Program-made: the position numbers and the translations under genes | The notes under the pieces: model-generated | Told to the model about the DNA's origin: nothing | Database searches by the model: none | The model's input: only the letters and a program-made list of their open reading frames with translations | Shown: positions 24,518 to 32,255 of the stretch, in pieces | Numbering within the stretch: the stretch's first letter is position 1 | Layout: each line of letters opens with the position of its first letter | Source of the DNA: an uncultured Ruminococcus sp. | GTDB taxonomy: Bacteria > Bacillota > Clostridia > Oscillospirales > Acutalibacteraceae | Assembly (NCBI GenBank): GCA_910585865.1 | Contig: CAJUGO010000006.1 | Location: 4,970 to 68,969 of the forward strand | DNA: 64,000 nt | Direction of reading: 5' to 3'

Positions 24518-24790
24518 ATGAGCTATTATAACGGCAAGGATATACTTCCTCAAGATTTGATAGCTGCAATTCAGGAATATATTGACGGTCAATATCTGTA
24601 TATTCCAAGAAAAGACAGCAACCGCAAACCGTGGGGAGAATTAACAAATTCAAAAAATACAATTATCATGAGAAACAATGAAATATACCGCAAATATCTT
24701 TCGGGTATATCCGTAAAAGATTTAGCAAAAGAATATTTTCTTTCTGATAAAACAATCTATTCCATAATTGCCGATTTAAAAAAATGTTAG
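24518..24790 (+). CDS. CD3324/Mor-like small HTH regulator
   Basis: A 90-residue protein of the CD3324 type. The N-terminal half has the family phrase KDILPQDLIAAIQEYIDGQYLYIPRK and the basic SNRKPWGE turn. The C-terminal half is a helix-turn-helix (RNNEIYRKYLSGISVKDLAKEYFLSDKTIYSIIADLKK) similar to the Mor activator fold. It is predicted to bind DNA in the cytoplasm; the target is unknown. It is preceded by a leader-peptide/hairpin unit and followed by a terminator, so its expression may be controlled by attenuation. The ATG has an AAGGAGA site. Confidence 0.82.
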   Translation: MSYYNGKDILPQDLIAAIQEYIDGQYLYIPRKDSNRKPWGELTNSKNTIIMRNNEIYRKYLSGISVKDLAKEYFLSDKTIYSIIADLKKC

Positions 24791-24794
24791 TTTT

Positions 24795-24829
24795 AGGAGA
24801 ATGTTGCACAGTGTGACATTCTCCTTTTT
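24795..24829 (+). terminator. Intrinsic terminator of the CD3324-type gene
   Basis: AGGAGAATGT (24795-24804) and ACATTCTCCT (24816-24825), an 11-base loop and TTTTT after. It starts five bases after the stop. Confidence 0.88.
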
Positions 24830-24922
24830 GTTTGTGTAAAAAGTTTCAGGTAGAGTACTGTAAGCAAATATGATATCCTTTGATTAACAAAGTTTATAAA
24901 TTTTGAAATGAGGTTTTATATA

Positions 24923-25471
24923 ATGACAAGAACGATAAAATCAGTGGGCAAGGAATATAAACAGAAGGCTCTTAAGATGATTGAGAAGACATTTACCGAC
25001 TCTGAAAATGCTGAAAATGCAAGAACAGTCCGTCAACTCGTAGAAGAAATCCGCAGTATGAATACATATATACCTGAACTGGAGCTTATTATGGTGAATG
25101 AAAATGATGAAATCATCGGATTTGCAATGTTTTCCAAGTTTCATATTCAGAACAAGTATAATGATGAACTGTTAATTCTGACACCTGTCGCAGTCAGAAC
25201 TGATTTACAAAGGCAACACATATCAAAAGAACTAATTGAATATGGCTTTGACTTGGGAAGAAAACTTGGATATAAAGCAGTTTTAGTTGAAGGTAATCCG
25301 CAGAATTATAATGCAAGGGGTTTCAAAACTTCCGCAGATTACGGAATAATTGCGGGGGAAAGCGTACATCTTCCTGCACCCGAATGTTTGATGGTAAAAG
25401 AGCTGACTGCGAATGCGTTAGAAAATATAAAAGGCGTTGTTGAATACACTGACTACAAATCGCTTGTTTAA
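24923..25471 (+). CDS. GNAT-family N-acetyltransferase
   Basis: A 182-residue acetyl-CoA-dependent acetyltransferase. Core motifs are ELELIMVNENDEIIGFAMFSK (strands 2-4), LTPVAVRTDLQRQHISKELIEYGF (motif A, with a Q/RxxGxG-like acetyl-CoA loop in variant form) and YKAVLVEGNPQNYNARGF (motif B). The C-terminus carries VHLPAPECLMVKEL, common to the YhbS-like subgroup. I use the ATG at 24923, nine bases after TGAGGT, rather than 24908. Substrate unknown. It appears to be a single-gene unit. Confidence 0.85.
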   Translation: MTRTIKSVGKEYKQKALKMIEKTFTDSENAENARTVRQLVEEIRSMNTYIPELELIMVNENDEIIGFAMFSKFHIQNKYNDELLILTPVAVRTDLQRQHISKELIEYGFDLGRKLGYKAVLVEGNPQNYNARGFKTSADYGIIAGESVHLPAPECLMVKELTANALENIKGVVEYTDYKSLV

Positions 25472-25540
25472 AAATAAGGTAAAATCACCACAGCTCCCTT
25501 TACACAAGGGGGCTAAACTTTTTTCCTACTATTTTGCCCA

Positions 25541-25579
25541 TAAAAATATGCACCTCCAAAAATGTCTTTGGGGGTGCAT
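25541..25579 (-). terminator. Terminator of the ctsR-clpC operon
   Basis: ATGCACCTCCAAA (25548-25560) pairs with TTTGGGGGTGCAT (25567-25579) with one mismatch; on the minus strand ATTTTTA follows. It lies 38 bases after the clpC stop. Confidence 0.75.
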
Positions 25580-25616
25580 ACAATATTAATGTGCCGCTTT
25601 ATATTTAATTTATCGC

Positions 25617-28064
25617 TTATTCGGCTGTAAATATAAACCTGCCGTCTTTAAAATCGCAAACTATACTTGAATTTTCCTTAACACTGCCCTCAAGCATATG
25701 CTCGGAAAGTGTGTCCTCAATCTCACTTTGAATTGCACGGCGCAGGGGTCTTGCACCGTAGCTGTCATCAAAACCCTTATCGGCAATTTCAGAAACAGCA
25801 CCGTCAGTAAAACGAATCTTTATATTAAGCTTTTCAAGCCTTTTGGCAAGGGTATCAAGCATCTTTGAAGCGATCTGCTTAATTTCATCACGGCTTAATT
25901 TATTGAACACGATAATGTCGTCAACACGGTTTAAAAACTCCGGACGAAATACATTTTTAAGCTCACCCGTAACAAGCTGCTTTATATCCCTGTTACCATT
26001 TGCAGAGTGTCCATCATCAGGCGAAAATCCCAGTGAATTCTGCTTTTCGGTAATAAGACGGGCGCCTACATTTGAGGTCATAATAATAACAGTATTTTTA
26101 AAATCAACCGTTCTTCCCTGTGAGTCGGTAAGTCTGCCATCCTCCAGAATCTGAAGAAGCATATTAAACACATCGGGATGTGCCTTTTCAATCTCATCAA
26201 AAAGCACTACCGAATACGGCTTCCTTCTGACCTTTTCGGTGAGCTGACCTCCTTCCTCAAAGCCGACATAACCGGGAGGCGAGCCGATAAGTTTTGATAC
26301 CGTGTGCTTTTCCATATATTCACTCATATCAAGGCGAAGCATTGCATTTTCATCACCGAACATTGCCTGGGCAAGTGCTTTGCACAACTCTGTTTTTCCT
26401 ACTCCCGTCGGGCCGAGGAATATAAACGAGCCTACAGGACGTTTCGGATCTTTAAGTCCGACTCTGCCCCTTCTTACTGCCTTAGCAATTGCTTTTACCG
26501 CTTCATCCTGTCCTATGACTCTTTCATGAAGTACATTTTCCATATTAAGCAGTCTTTCGCTCTCTTCTTTGGTAAGCTGCACTACAGGTATTCCCGTCCA
26601 GTCAGAAACAATTTTTGCAATATCCTCGGCTGTCACTTCACCGCTTTCATTCTTCTTTTGTTCCTGCCATTGCTTTTTAGCATTCTCAAGCTGACTTTGA
26701 ACTTCTTTTTGCTCGTCACGAAGCTTTGCGGCACGTTCAAAGTCCTGTTCGTTAATTGCACTTTCCTTTTCCTTTTCAAAATCGGCAATCATATCCTCCA
26801 GCTTTTTTACATCGGGAGGAGAAGTCAGACATGCAAGTCTCACCTTAGACGCACTTTCATCAATGAGATCAATTGCCTTGTCAGGAAGATAACGGTCAGC
26901 TATATAGCGCGAAGAAAGCGTAACTGCTGCGTTTATCGCTTCATCGGTAATCTTAACCTTGTGATGTGCTTCATAGCTGTCGCGAAGTCCTTTTAATATT
27001 TCAACTGCCTGTTCTGCTGTAGGTTCGCCTACCTTAACAGGCTGGAAGCGGCGCTCGAGAGCAGCGTCTTTTTCTATATGCTTTCTGTATTCGTTAAGCG
27101 TGGTTGCACCAATTACCTGAAAATCACCTCTTGCAAGCGAAGGCTTCAGAATGTTTGCGGCATCGGCACTGCCCTCTGCGGCTCCTGCTCCTACAATGGT
27201 ATGAAGCTCATCAATAAAAAGAATTGTATCCTTTGACTTTTTAACTTCATCAATCGCCGACTTTATTCTTTCCTCAAAATCGCCTCTGTATTTTGCTCCT
27301 GCAATCATACCCGTCAAATCAAGATTTACTACCTTTTTGTCCTTAAGTATTTCAGGGACATCTCCCTTGGCAATTTCAAGAGCAAGACCTTCGGCTACAG
27401 CAGTTTTTCCAACACCCGGCTCACCTATTAGCACAGGATTGTTCTTTGTACGGCGGGATAAAATTTGAATGACTCTCTGTATTTCTTTTTCTCTGCCGAT
27501 GACAGGGTCAATCTCACCGTTCTTTGCCGCTTTTGTTAAATCTCTCCCGTATTTTTCAAGTGATGAATTATTGCGGGAAGTGCCGTATTCTTCATCGGAC
27601 TGTGAGTACTGACTGTCATTTATTCCGCTCTGCAATCCGTTTGACACTGCACGGGCAACTGCATCGGGAGTCACTCCCATTTCTTTTAAAAAGGCAACCG
27701 CATAGCTGTCATCCTCAGATATAACAGCAATAAGCAAATGCTCTGTGCCGACATACCCGTTTCCCATCTTTGACGATGCAAGCATAGCTGCTTTAAGCAC
27801 ACGTTTTGTGCGAGGAGTAAAATCGTTTGGGGTAAGATGCAGAGACATATGCGATTTCTCGGCAGCTTCGATTTTTTCACTTAAAGCGCTTTCGGTCACG
27901 CCGCACTGTTCAAGTGCAACTGCGGCAACTCCTGAACCCTCTTTAATAAGACCATACAGGATATGTTCTGTTCCCACATAATCATGGTGCATATTTTCTG
28001 CTGTTTCAATCGCGATATTAAGCGCTTTGTTTGCTTTTTGTGTAAAGCCTTTAAATTCATACAT
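25617..28064 (-). CDS. clpC: ATP-dependent Clp protease ATPase subunit ClpC
   Basis: An 815-residue Hsp100 unfoldase that feeds proteins to ClpP. The N-terminal repeat domain (two R-domains, residues 1-145) is followed by AAA+ module 1 (Walker A GEPGVGKT, Walker B LFIDELHT), a UVR-like M domain (EQDFERAAKLRDEQKEVQ) and AAA+ module 2 (GPTGVGKTELC, LFDEIEKAH). The C-terminal D2-small domain includes GARPLRRAIQ. A ClpP-binding loop is expected near LIGSPPGYVGFEEGG. It is the last gene of the ctsR operon, with an AAGGAGG site. Its adaptor MecA is encoded at 20291, and McsB-made phosphoarginine may mark its substrates. Confidence 0.98.
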   Translation of the reverse strand: MYEFKGFTQKANKALNIAIETAENMHHDYVGTEHILYGLIKEGSGVAAVALEQCGVTESALSEKIEAAEKSHMSLHLTPNDFTPRTKRVLKAAMLASSKMGNGYVGTEHLLIAVISEDDSYAVAFLKEMGVTPDAVARAVSNGLQSGINDSQYSQSDEEYGTSRNNSSLEKYGRDLTKAAKNGEIDPVIGREKEIQRVIQILSRRTKNNPVLIGEPGVGKTAVAEGLALEIAKGDVPEILKDKKVVNLDLTGMIAGAKYRGDFEERIKSAIDEVKKSKDTILFIDELHTIVGAGAAEGSADAANILKPSLARGDFQVIGATTLNEYRKHIEKDAALERRFQPVKVGEPTAEQAVEILKGLRDSYEAHHKVKITDEAINAAVTLSSRYIADRYLPDKAIDLIDESASKVRLACLTSPPDVKKLEDMIADFEKEKESAINEQDFERAAKLRDEQKEVQSQLENAKKQWQEQKKNESGEVTAEDIAKIVSDWTGIPVVQLTKEESERLLNMENVLHERVIGQDEAVKAIAKAVRRGRVGLKDPKRPVGSFIFLGPTGVGKTELCKALAQAMFGDENAMLRLDMSEYMEKHTVSKLIGSPPGYVGFEEGGQLTEKVRRKPYSVVLFDEIEKAHPDVFNMLLQILEDGRLTDSQGRTVDFKNTVIIMTSNVGARLITEKQNSLGFSPDDGHSANGNRDIKQLVTGELKNVFRPEFLNRVDDIIVFNKLSRDEIKQIASKMLDTLAKRLEKLNIKIRFTDGAVSEIADKGFDDSYGARPLRRAIQSEIEDTLSEHMLEGSVKENSSIVCDFKDGRFIFTAE

Positions 28065-28118
28065 ATACTTTTCCTCCTTATAAAGGATTAAATGGTATTA
28101 AATAAATCATATTAAAAA

Positions 28119-29105
28119 CTATGACAGTGCTGTTCTTATAAGTTTTGCCCTTTCTATGTCCCTGTCGCCTGCCGATAAGTTCTTTTTGCTGTTTACAGTG
28201 AGGGTTGCAGGTTCAATTTCTGTCATCAGACTGTCAATAATGCCAATTGTTACATCCGTTATCTGACCCGATAAAATACCGAATCTAACGTTTGAAAGCA
28301 GCCTGAGTGCCTCGTCATGAGTCATGATTATTGCAGATTTAAGCAATCCCAGGCTTCTGCTTACAGTATCCTGAATATCAATGCTTCTGCACATTCTTTC
28401 CCTGGTCTGATTTTCCTGCGCAACAAGTTGCTGTGTAATGTTTTTCAGATTTTCTATTGCGGCTTTTTCTGATATGCCTAGCGTAACCTGATTTGAAAGC
28501 TGATACATTGAACCGTTAGGTTCCGTTCCCTCTCCGTGCGCCCCTCTGATGGTAAGACCAAGCTTAGAGAGATTGCCTGCTATTCTGCTTATTGCACGGC
28601 TCTTTTCAAGTGCAGGAAGGTGAAGCATTACAGATGCTCTCATTCCTGTTCCAAGATTTGTCGGACACTGTGTAAGATAACCAAGTTTTTCGTCAAAGGC
28701 AAAATCAAGATTTTCATCCAGAAGAGTATCCAGACGGTCAGCCGTGTCATAGGCTTGTTCCAGCGAAAGACCGTCGGCAATAACCTGTAATCGTATATGA
28801 TCCTCTTCATTTATCATTATACTGATACTTTCATCCTTACTTAAAAGCAGCGCGCGTCCGCTTGTATTACTGATAAATTCAGGACTTACAAGATGTCTTT
28901 CAACAAGAGAAACGCTCTGTGTCGGAGTCAGGTTATCAAGCTTTATAAATGAAAAGTCGGATGCAATTGAACTGTTGCTGTTTTTTATTGCGTTTTTTAC
29001 CTTTTCAATTACTTTTTCACTGCCTTGCTGCGACAACCTGCCGGGGAACGGACAATCCCTCAAATTCCTTGCAAGTCTTATCCGCGTAGAAATCACTATA
29101 CTCAT
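28119..29105 (-). CDS. mcsB: Protein-arginine kinase McsB
   Basis: A 328-residue phosphagen-kinase-fold enzyme that phosphorylates arginine in proteins, tagging them for ClpC. The ATP-binding IVISTRIRLARNLRDCPFPG starts the protein. Other motifs are NEEDHIRLQVIADG, FDEKLGYLTQCPTNLGTGMRASVMLHLPAL and RGAHGEGTEPNGSMYQLSNQ. The usual proteins have some 20 more residues before STRIRLARN; an in-frame TAA a few codons upstream rules out an extension. It begins two bases after the mcsA stop with a GGGGG site. The rest is full length. Confidence 0.95.
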   Translation of the reverse strand: MSIVISTRIRLARNLRDCPFPGRLSQQGSEKVIEKVKNAIKNSNSSIASDFSFIKLDNLTPTQSVSLVERHLVSPEFISNTSGRALLLSKDESISIMINEEDHIRLQVIADGLSLEQAYDTADRLDTLLDENLDFAFDEKLGYLTQCPTNLGTGMRASVMLHLPALEKSRAISRIAGNLSKLGLTIRGAHGEGTEPNGSMYQLSNQVTLGISEKAAIENLKNITQQLVAQENQTRERMCRSIDIQDTVSRSLGLLKSAIIMTHDEALRLLSNVRFGILSGQITDVTIGIIDSLMTEIEPATLTVNSKKNLSAGDRDIERAKLIRTALS

Positions 29106-29107
29106 TA

Positions 29108-29611
29108 TTATGCCCCCATTTCCTTAATTTTATCTCTCAGCTCAGCTGCATATTCAAAATTCTGTTCTTTTATCGCTTTATCAAGCTCAGTCTGTAAATT
29201 CTTAATTATTTCCTCTTTTGTAGGTTCAGACGCTACGGTCTTTTCCCCCTTGCTTTGCATGCTGTTTTTACCGCAGTGAACAGTGTTTCCGTGGATTCTT
29301 CTTATCGACGGCAAAAGTTGTTCCTTAAATATTTCATAGCATTTTGCGCAGCCAACATGGCCGGATTTGGCAATATCCGAATATGTGCTGCCACAGAACT
29401 CACACCTTGTAGCCTGAGTTCTGGCAGGAAGCGCATTTCCAAAAAAAGTACCCAGGAAATTTGAAAATTCATTTTCTATGTCACCAAATACATTAGTGTA
29501 GCCTATCTTCTTTGCGCATTCACTGCAAAGATCATATTCCTTAAATTCGCCGTTGATTATTGTCTTAACATGAGTATTTGCATTCTCTGCGCCGCATTTA
29601 TTACATTTCAT
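29108..29611 (-). CDS. mcsA: McsA, activator of McsB, UVR-motif zinc protein
   Basis: A 167-residue protein with two CxxC pairs at the N-terminus (CNKCGAEN, LCSECAKK) and two more (CEFCGSTY, GCAKCYEIF), as in McsA zinc-finger proteins, and a C-terminal UvrB/UvrC motif (KEEIIKNLQTELDKAIKEQNFEYAAELRDKI). It modulates the McsB kinase and CtsR activity in heat and oxidative stress. It is the second gene of the ctsR operon, 12 bases after ctsR. All four metal-binding pairs are intact. Confidence 0.95.
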   Translation of the reverse strand: MKCNKCGAENANTHVKTIINGEFKEYDLCSECAKKIGYTNVFGDIENEFSNFLGTFFGNALPARTQATRCEFCGSTYSDIAKSGHVGCAKCYEIFKEQLLPSIRRIHGNTVHCGKNSMQSKGEKTVASEPTKEEIIKNLQTELDKAIKEQNFEYAAELRDKIKEMGA

Positions 29612-29623
29612 AAAAATTCCTCC

Positions 29624-30076
29624 TTAACTGTTAAGTGTTAAAAGCATATTTTTAAATAAATCTGCCCTGATTAAATCTCTTTTATCCTGTTCAATGTGAG
29701 AAAGCGTTCTGTCTGATAAAGCCGCTGCAATTATCTTTGCAGCTCTAAGTTCCAGTATATTTCTCTGAATCATATTGTTGAGCATAATTTCAGCGGTTGC
29801 CTTGTCAAGATTTGAACCTATAGAATTTATTATATGCATAAGGGCTGTTCCTCTATCCGTATTAACCCGGCTTATGCGAATAAACCCGCCGCCGCCTCTT
29901 CGGCTTTCAACTATATATCCCTGCTCCGGTGTGAATCTTGAAGTTATAACATAATTAATCTGACTGGGAACACAGCCTAGATTTCCTGCCAGCTCATTTC
30001 GCTGAATCTCGGCGCTGCCGTTTTGCTCATCCAGCATTTCAAGTATATATTGAGCTACTAAATCACTCATCCTCAT
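29624..30076 (-). CDS. ctsR: Transcriptional repressor CtsR
   Basis: A 150-residue class III stress repressor. The winged-helix DNA-binding region shows MSDLVAQYILEMLDEQNG, NELAGNLGCVPSQINYVITSRFTPEQGYIVESRRGGGGFIRI, with the conserved glycine-rich wing RRGGGG that touches DNA. The C-terminal domain has the short four-helix bundle. It represses its own operon by binding AGTCAAA heptads, of which three boxes are found upstream. The start ATG has an AGAGG site. In stress CtsR is released and degraded through McsB/ClpC. Confidence 0.97.
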   Translation of the reverse strand: MRMSDLVAQYILEMLDEQNGSAEIQRNELAGNLGCVPSQINYVITSRFTPEQGYIVESRRGGGGFIRISRVNTDRGTALMHIINSIGSNLDKATAEIMLNNMIQRNILELRAAKIIAAALSDRTLSHIEQDKRDLIRADLFKNMLLTLNS

Positions 30077-30108
30077 ATTTTTTGCCTCTTTTCATTAGCT
30101 TTGATTTT

Positions 30109-30137
30109 ATTATAAGCGCAAAGTCAAATAAAGTCAA
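30109..30137 (-). promoter_or_regulatory. Sigma-A promoter of the ctsR operon
   Basis: On the minus strand: TTGACT (30137-30132), 17-base spacer, TATAAT (30114-30109). The -35 box lies inside a CtsR box, so repressor binding would block polymerase. Confidence 0.75.
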
Positions 30138-30154
30138 AGTCAAATAAAGTCAAA
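30122..30154. promoter_or_regulatory. Two tandem CtsR operators
   Basis: Two copies of AGTCAAATAAAGTCAAA (30122-30138 and 30138-30154) share one base. Each is a (A/G)GTCAAA-NAN-(A/G)GTCAAA heptad pair, the known CtsR consensus, and they overlap the -35 region of the ctsR promoter. Confidence 0.9.
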
Positions 30155-30222
30155 TTACATAATGCAATCTTTATTATTCTCATAAATTCTCTTATTAGCT
30201 CTGTTTTGCTTAATTTTTATTT

Positions 30223-30239
30223 TTTGACTTTTATTGACC
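30223..30239 (-). promoter_or_regulatory. Third, upstream CtsR-like operator
   Basis: On the minus strand this reads GGTCAAT-AAA-AGTCAAA, one mismatch from the heptad consensus. It lies about 70 bases upstream of the tandem pair. The remaining spacer up to 30498 is A/T-rich and I see no clear promoter for vanW in it. Confidence 0.6.
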
Positions 30240-30498
30240 TTTATATTTTATCACAAATTTTGTGCATTTATTCTTTGTCTGTGAAAATACTCAAATGCAA
30301 AATTGACATTGATTTTTACAAATGCATTACGACAACTGTCATAAATACTCCAATATTAGTTTATTTTCACATTATTTTCATAAAATTATTTTTGAAATTT
30401 TGTGTTTTTCTACTTTATTTTTTTAGAACTTTATAGTAAAATAAACTTAATGCAATAATAATAAAACAAATATATTAATATTTCCGTGAGGTGTTTTT

Positions 30499-32184
30499 TT
30501 GGACAGAGATTTTATGAATGATATTCTTGTTGTTGACGAAGATTTAGTTGACATCAATTACAATATTCACGGCGCCGATAATAATAAAAATAACAATAAA
30601 AGATATTCTGATGAAAAATCTTTTAACAAAAAAGATAATAACAATAATAACAATAATAAGAAAAAACTGATAATCATTATCTCCTCTATTGCGGCAGCAG
30701 TCATTGTTGCGCTCGGCATTACGGGGTTGTGTGTGTTAAACGGGACTTTTCCTATTAATGATACTCCGTCTGAATTTGTATTCTCTGAGGGTACTTTAGT
30801 TTCGGGCGTATCAATTTCAGGTAAAACAATTGAAGAAGCAAAAAGCCTGCTTGAAGCAAAAAAGGAAAGTTTCATAAAACCTTTGAGCATCTCAGTTGAT
30901 GTAAACGGTGAAATTACTGAAATTACCGAAAAGGATTTTGATTATACATATGACATTGATACTGTATTAAGCAGCATCAAATCTGATGAACAGTCCTCTT
31001 CCGCTCCAAACACTGCAGAGTCAAAGACTTACAGCATTACCGCGGCAGTTACCAATGAGTCAATTGATAAAAATATTAAAAATATAGCGGAAAAATACGA
31101 TAAAAAAGCCGTAAATGCCAGAGTATCAAAATTTACTCCATATGATAAAAACCGTTTTGAATATGAAGATGCTGTTGCAGGATGCAAAGTGAATACTCAG
31201 GATTTATCAGAGCAAATTAAGAGTGTTACTGCAAGCGGCGCCGAAAAATACCGAATTGTCGCAGATGTTGAAAAAACACAGGCAAAAATAGGTATTGAAG
31301 ATTTAAAAAACAATATTGTAAAGCTTTCTTCATACGAAACAGTTTCTTACAACACTGCAAACGGTACTTCAAATATGAAAGTTTCGCTTGCTGCATGCAA
31401 CGGCTCCGTCATTGAGCCGGGCGCAACATGGTCTTTTAATGATTGTACAGGCAACTCTAATCTGGAATCAAACGGCTATAAACCGGCAGGCGTTATTGAA
31501 AACGGAAAGCTTACCGAGGGAATTGGCGGAGGAATTTGCCAGTCAAGTTCAACAATATACAATGCTGCTGTAAGAGCAAACATGGATATAGAGGAGCGCC
31601 ACAATCACAAGTGGGCATCAAGCTATGTGCCTACAGGACTTGACGCTACAATTGATTACGGTCATCTTGATCTGAAAATGTCTAATCCTACAGATTACCA
31701 GATGTTCCTTGAATGCAAACTTGTCGATTCAACCCTTTATGTATCTTTCTGGGGTTATAAGTCTCCGTCATATGATGAAATCAGAACTCACAATGAAATG
31801 ACTGATAAAGGCAGTAAAAGTTACACGGTAAAAGCATGGAGAGTATATTTTAAAGACGGAAAAGAAGTAGACAGAGAGTCTCTTGGGTCATCTACTTACG
31901 ACATTGAGAACGGATACATCTTCATTGAAGCTGACAACGACAGCGGCGCAGTAGACAGAAATGTTGATGATATCAATGAAAATCCTACAAGCAGTTCATC
32001 AAGCAAGCCAAATTCATCAAGCAGCCCCAACTCTTCAAGCAGACCAAACAGTTCTTCAAGCGTTCGTCCTACCGAACCCAAGCCGACACCGGCACCGCCT
32101 ACCGAACCCGAAGTTCCAACCGACCCTCCTGCTACCGATCCGATTCCATCTGAAAGCAATGATGAGTCAACCTTAGATAACTGA
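30499..32184 (+). CDS. VanW-family membrane-anchored wall protein
   Basis: A 561-residue protein. A charged cytoplasmic part with a poly-Asn run (residues 27-53) is followed by one membrane helix (IIIISSIAAAVIVALGITGL), two G5/YoaR-like peptidoglycan-binding regions (for example ISGKTIEEAKSLLEAKKESF) and the VanW domain (EPGATWSFNDCTGN, GGGICQSSSTIYNAAV, ERHNHKW, IDYGHLDLKM). The C-terminal 80 residues are a Ser/Asn/Pro-rich wall-spanning tail. The start is TTG, five bases after GAGGTG. VanW proteins are common in glycopeptide clusters and Firmicutes generally, but their activity is undefined. A terminator follows. Confidence 0.88.
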   Translation: MDRDFMNDILVVDEDLVDINYNIHGADNNKNNNKRYSDEKSFNKKDNNNNNNNKKKLIIIISSIAAAVIVALGITGLCVLNGTFPINDTPSEFVFSEGTLVSGVSISGKTIEEAKSLLEAKKESFIKPLSISVDVNGEITEITEKDFDYTYDIDTVLSSIKSDEQSSSAPNTAESKTYSITAAVTNESIDKNIKNIAEKYDKKAVNARVSKFTPYDKNRFEYEDAVAGCKVNTQDLSEQIKSVTASGAEKYRIVADVEKTQAKIGIEDLKNNIVKLSSYETVSYNTANGTSNMKVSLAACNGSVIEPGATWSFNDCTGNSNLESNGYKPAGVIENGKLTEGIGGGICQSSSTIYNAAVRANMDIEERHNHKWASSYVPTGLDATIDYGHLDLKMSNPTDYQMFLECKLVDSTLYVSFWGYKSPSYDEIRTHNEMTDKGSKSYTVKAWRVYFKDGKEVDRESLGSSTYDIENGYIFIEADNDSGAVDRNVDDINENPTSSSSSKPNSSSSPNSSSRPNSSSSVRPTEPKPTPAPPTEPEVPTDPPATDPIPSESNDESTLDN

Positions 32185-32204
32185 TAAATTTAATTTTTAA
32201 AAAA

Positions 32205-32234
32205 TAAATAAAAAACTCCCTTTCGCAGATACTA
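32205..32234 (+). promoter_or_regulatory. Possible sigma-G promoter of spoVAD inside the terminator loop
   Basis: TAAATA (32205-32210), 17-base spacer, GATACTA (32228-32234). This is close to the Bacillus sigma-G consensus (TGAATA, CATACTA). Transcription would begin near 32241, in the 3' arm of the vanW terminator, just before the spoVAD ribosome binding site. Confidence 0.45.
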
Positions 32235-32255
32235 AACAAGAAAGGGAGTTTTTTT
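32211..32255 (+). terminator. Terminator of vanW that contains the spoVAD ribosome binding site
   Basis: AAAAACTCCCTTTC (32211-32224) pairs with GAAAGGGAGTTTTT (32240-32253) around a 15-base loop, and T-runs follow. The spoVAD start codon is at 32256, and its Shine-Dalgarno AAAGGGAG is the 3' arm of the stem, so a read-through transcript would also hide the binding site. Confidence 0.9.

Noticed and set aside
30122..30154. Short direct repeats as a mobile-element end or iteron
   Set aside because: They match the CtsR heptad operator exactly and lie on the ctsR promoter.
30580..30665. Frameshift or sequencing slip in the poly-Asn run of the VanW protein
   Set aside because: The frame continues cleanly into a membrane helix and a full VanW domain, so it is low-complexity coding sequence.
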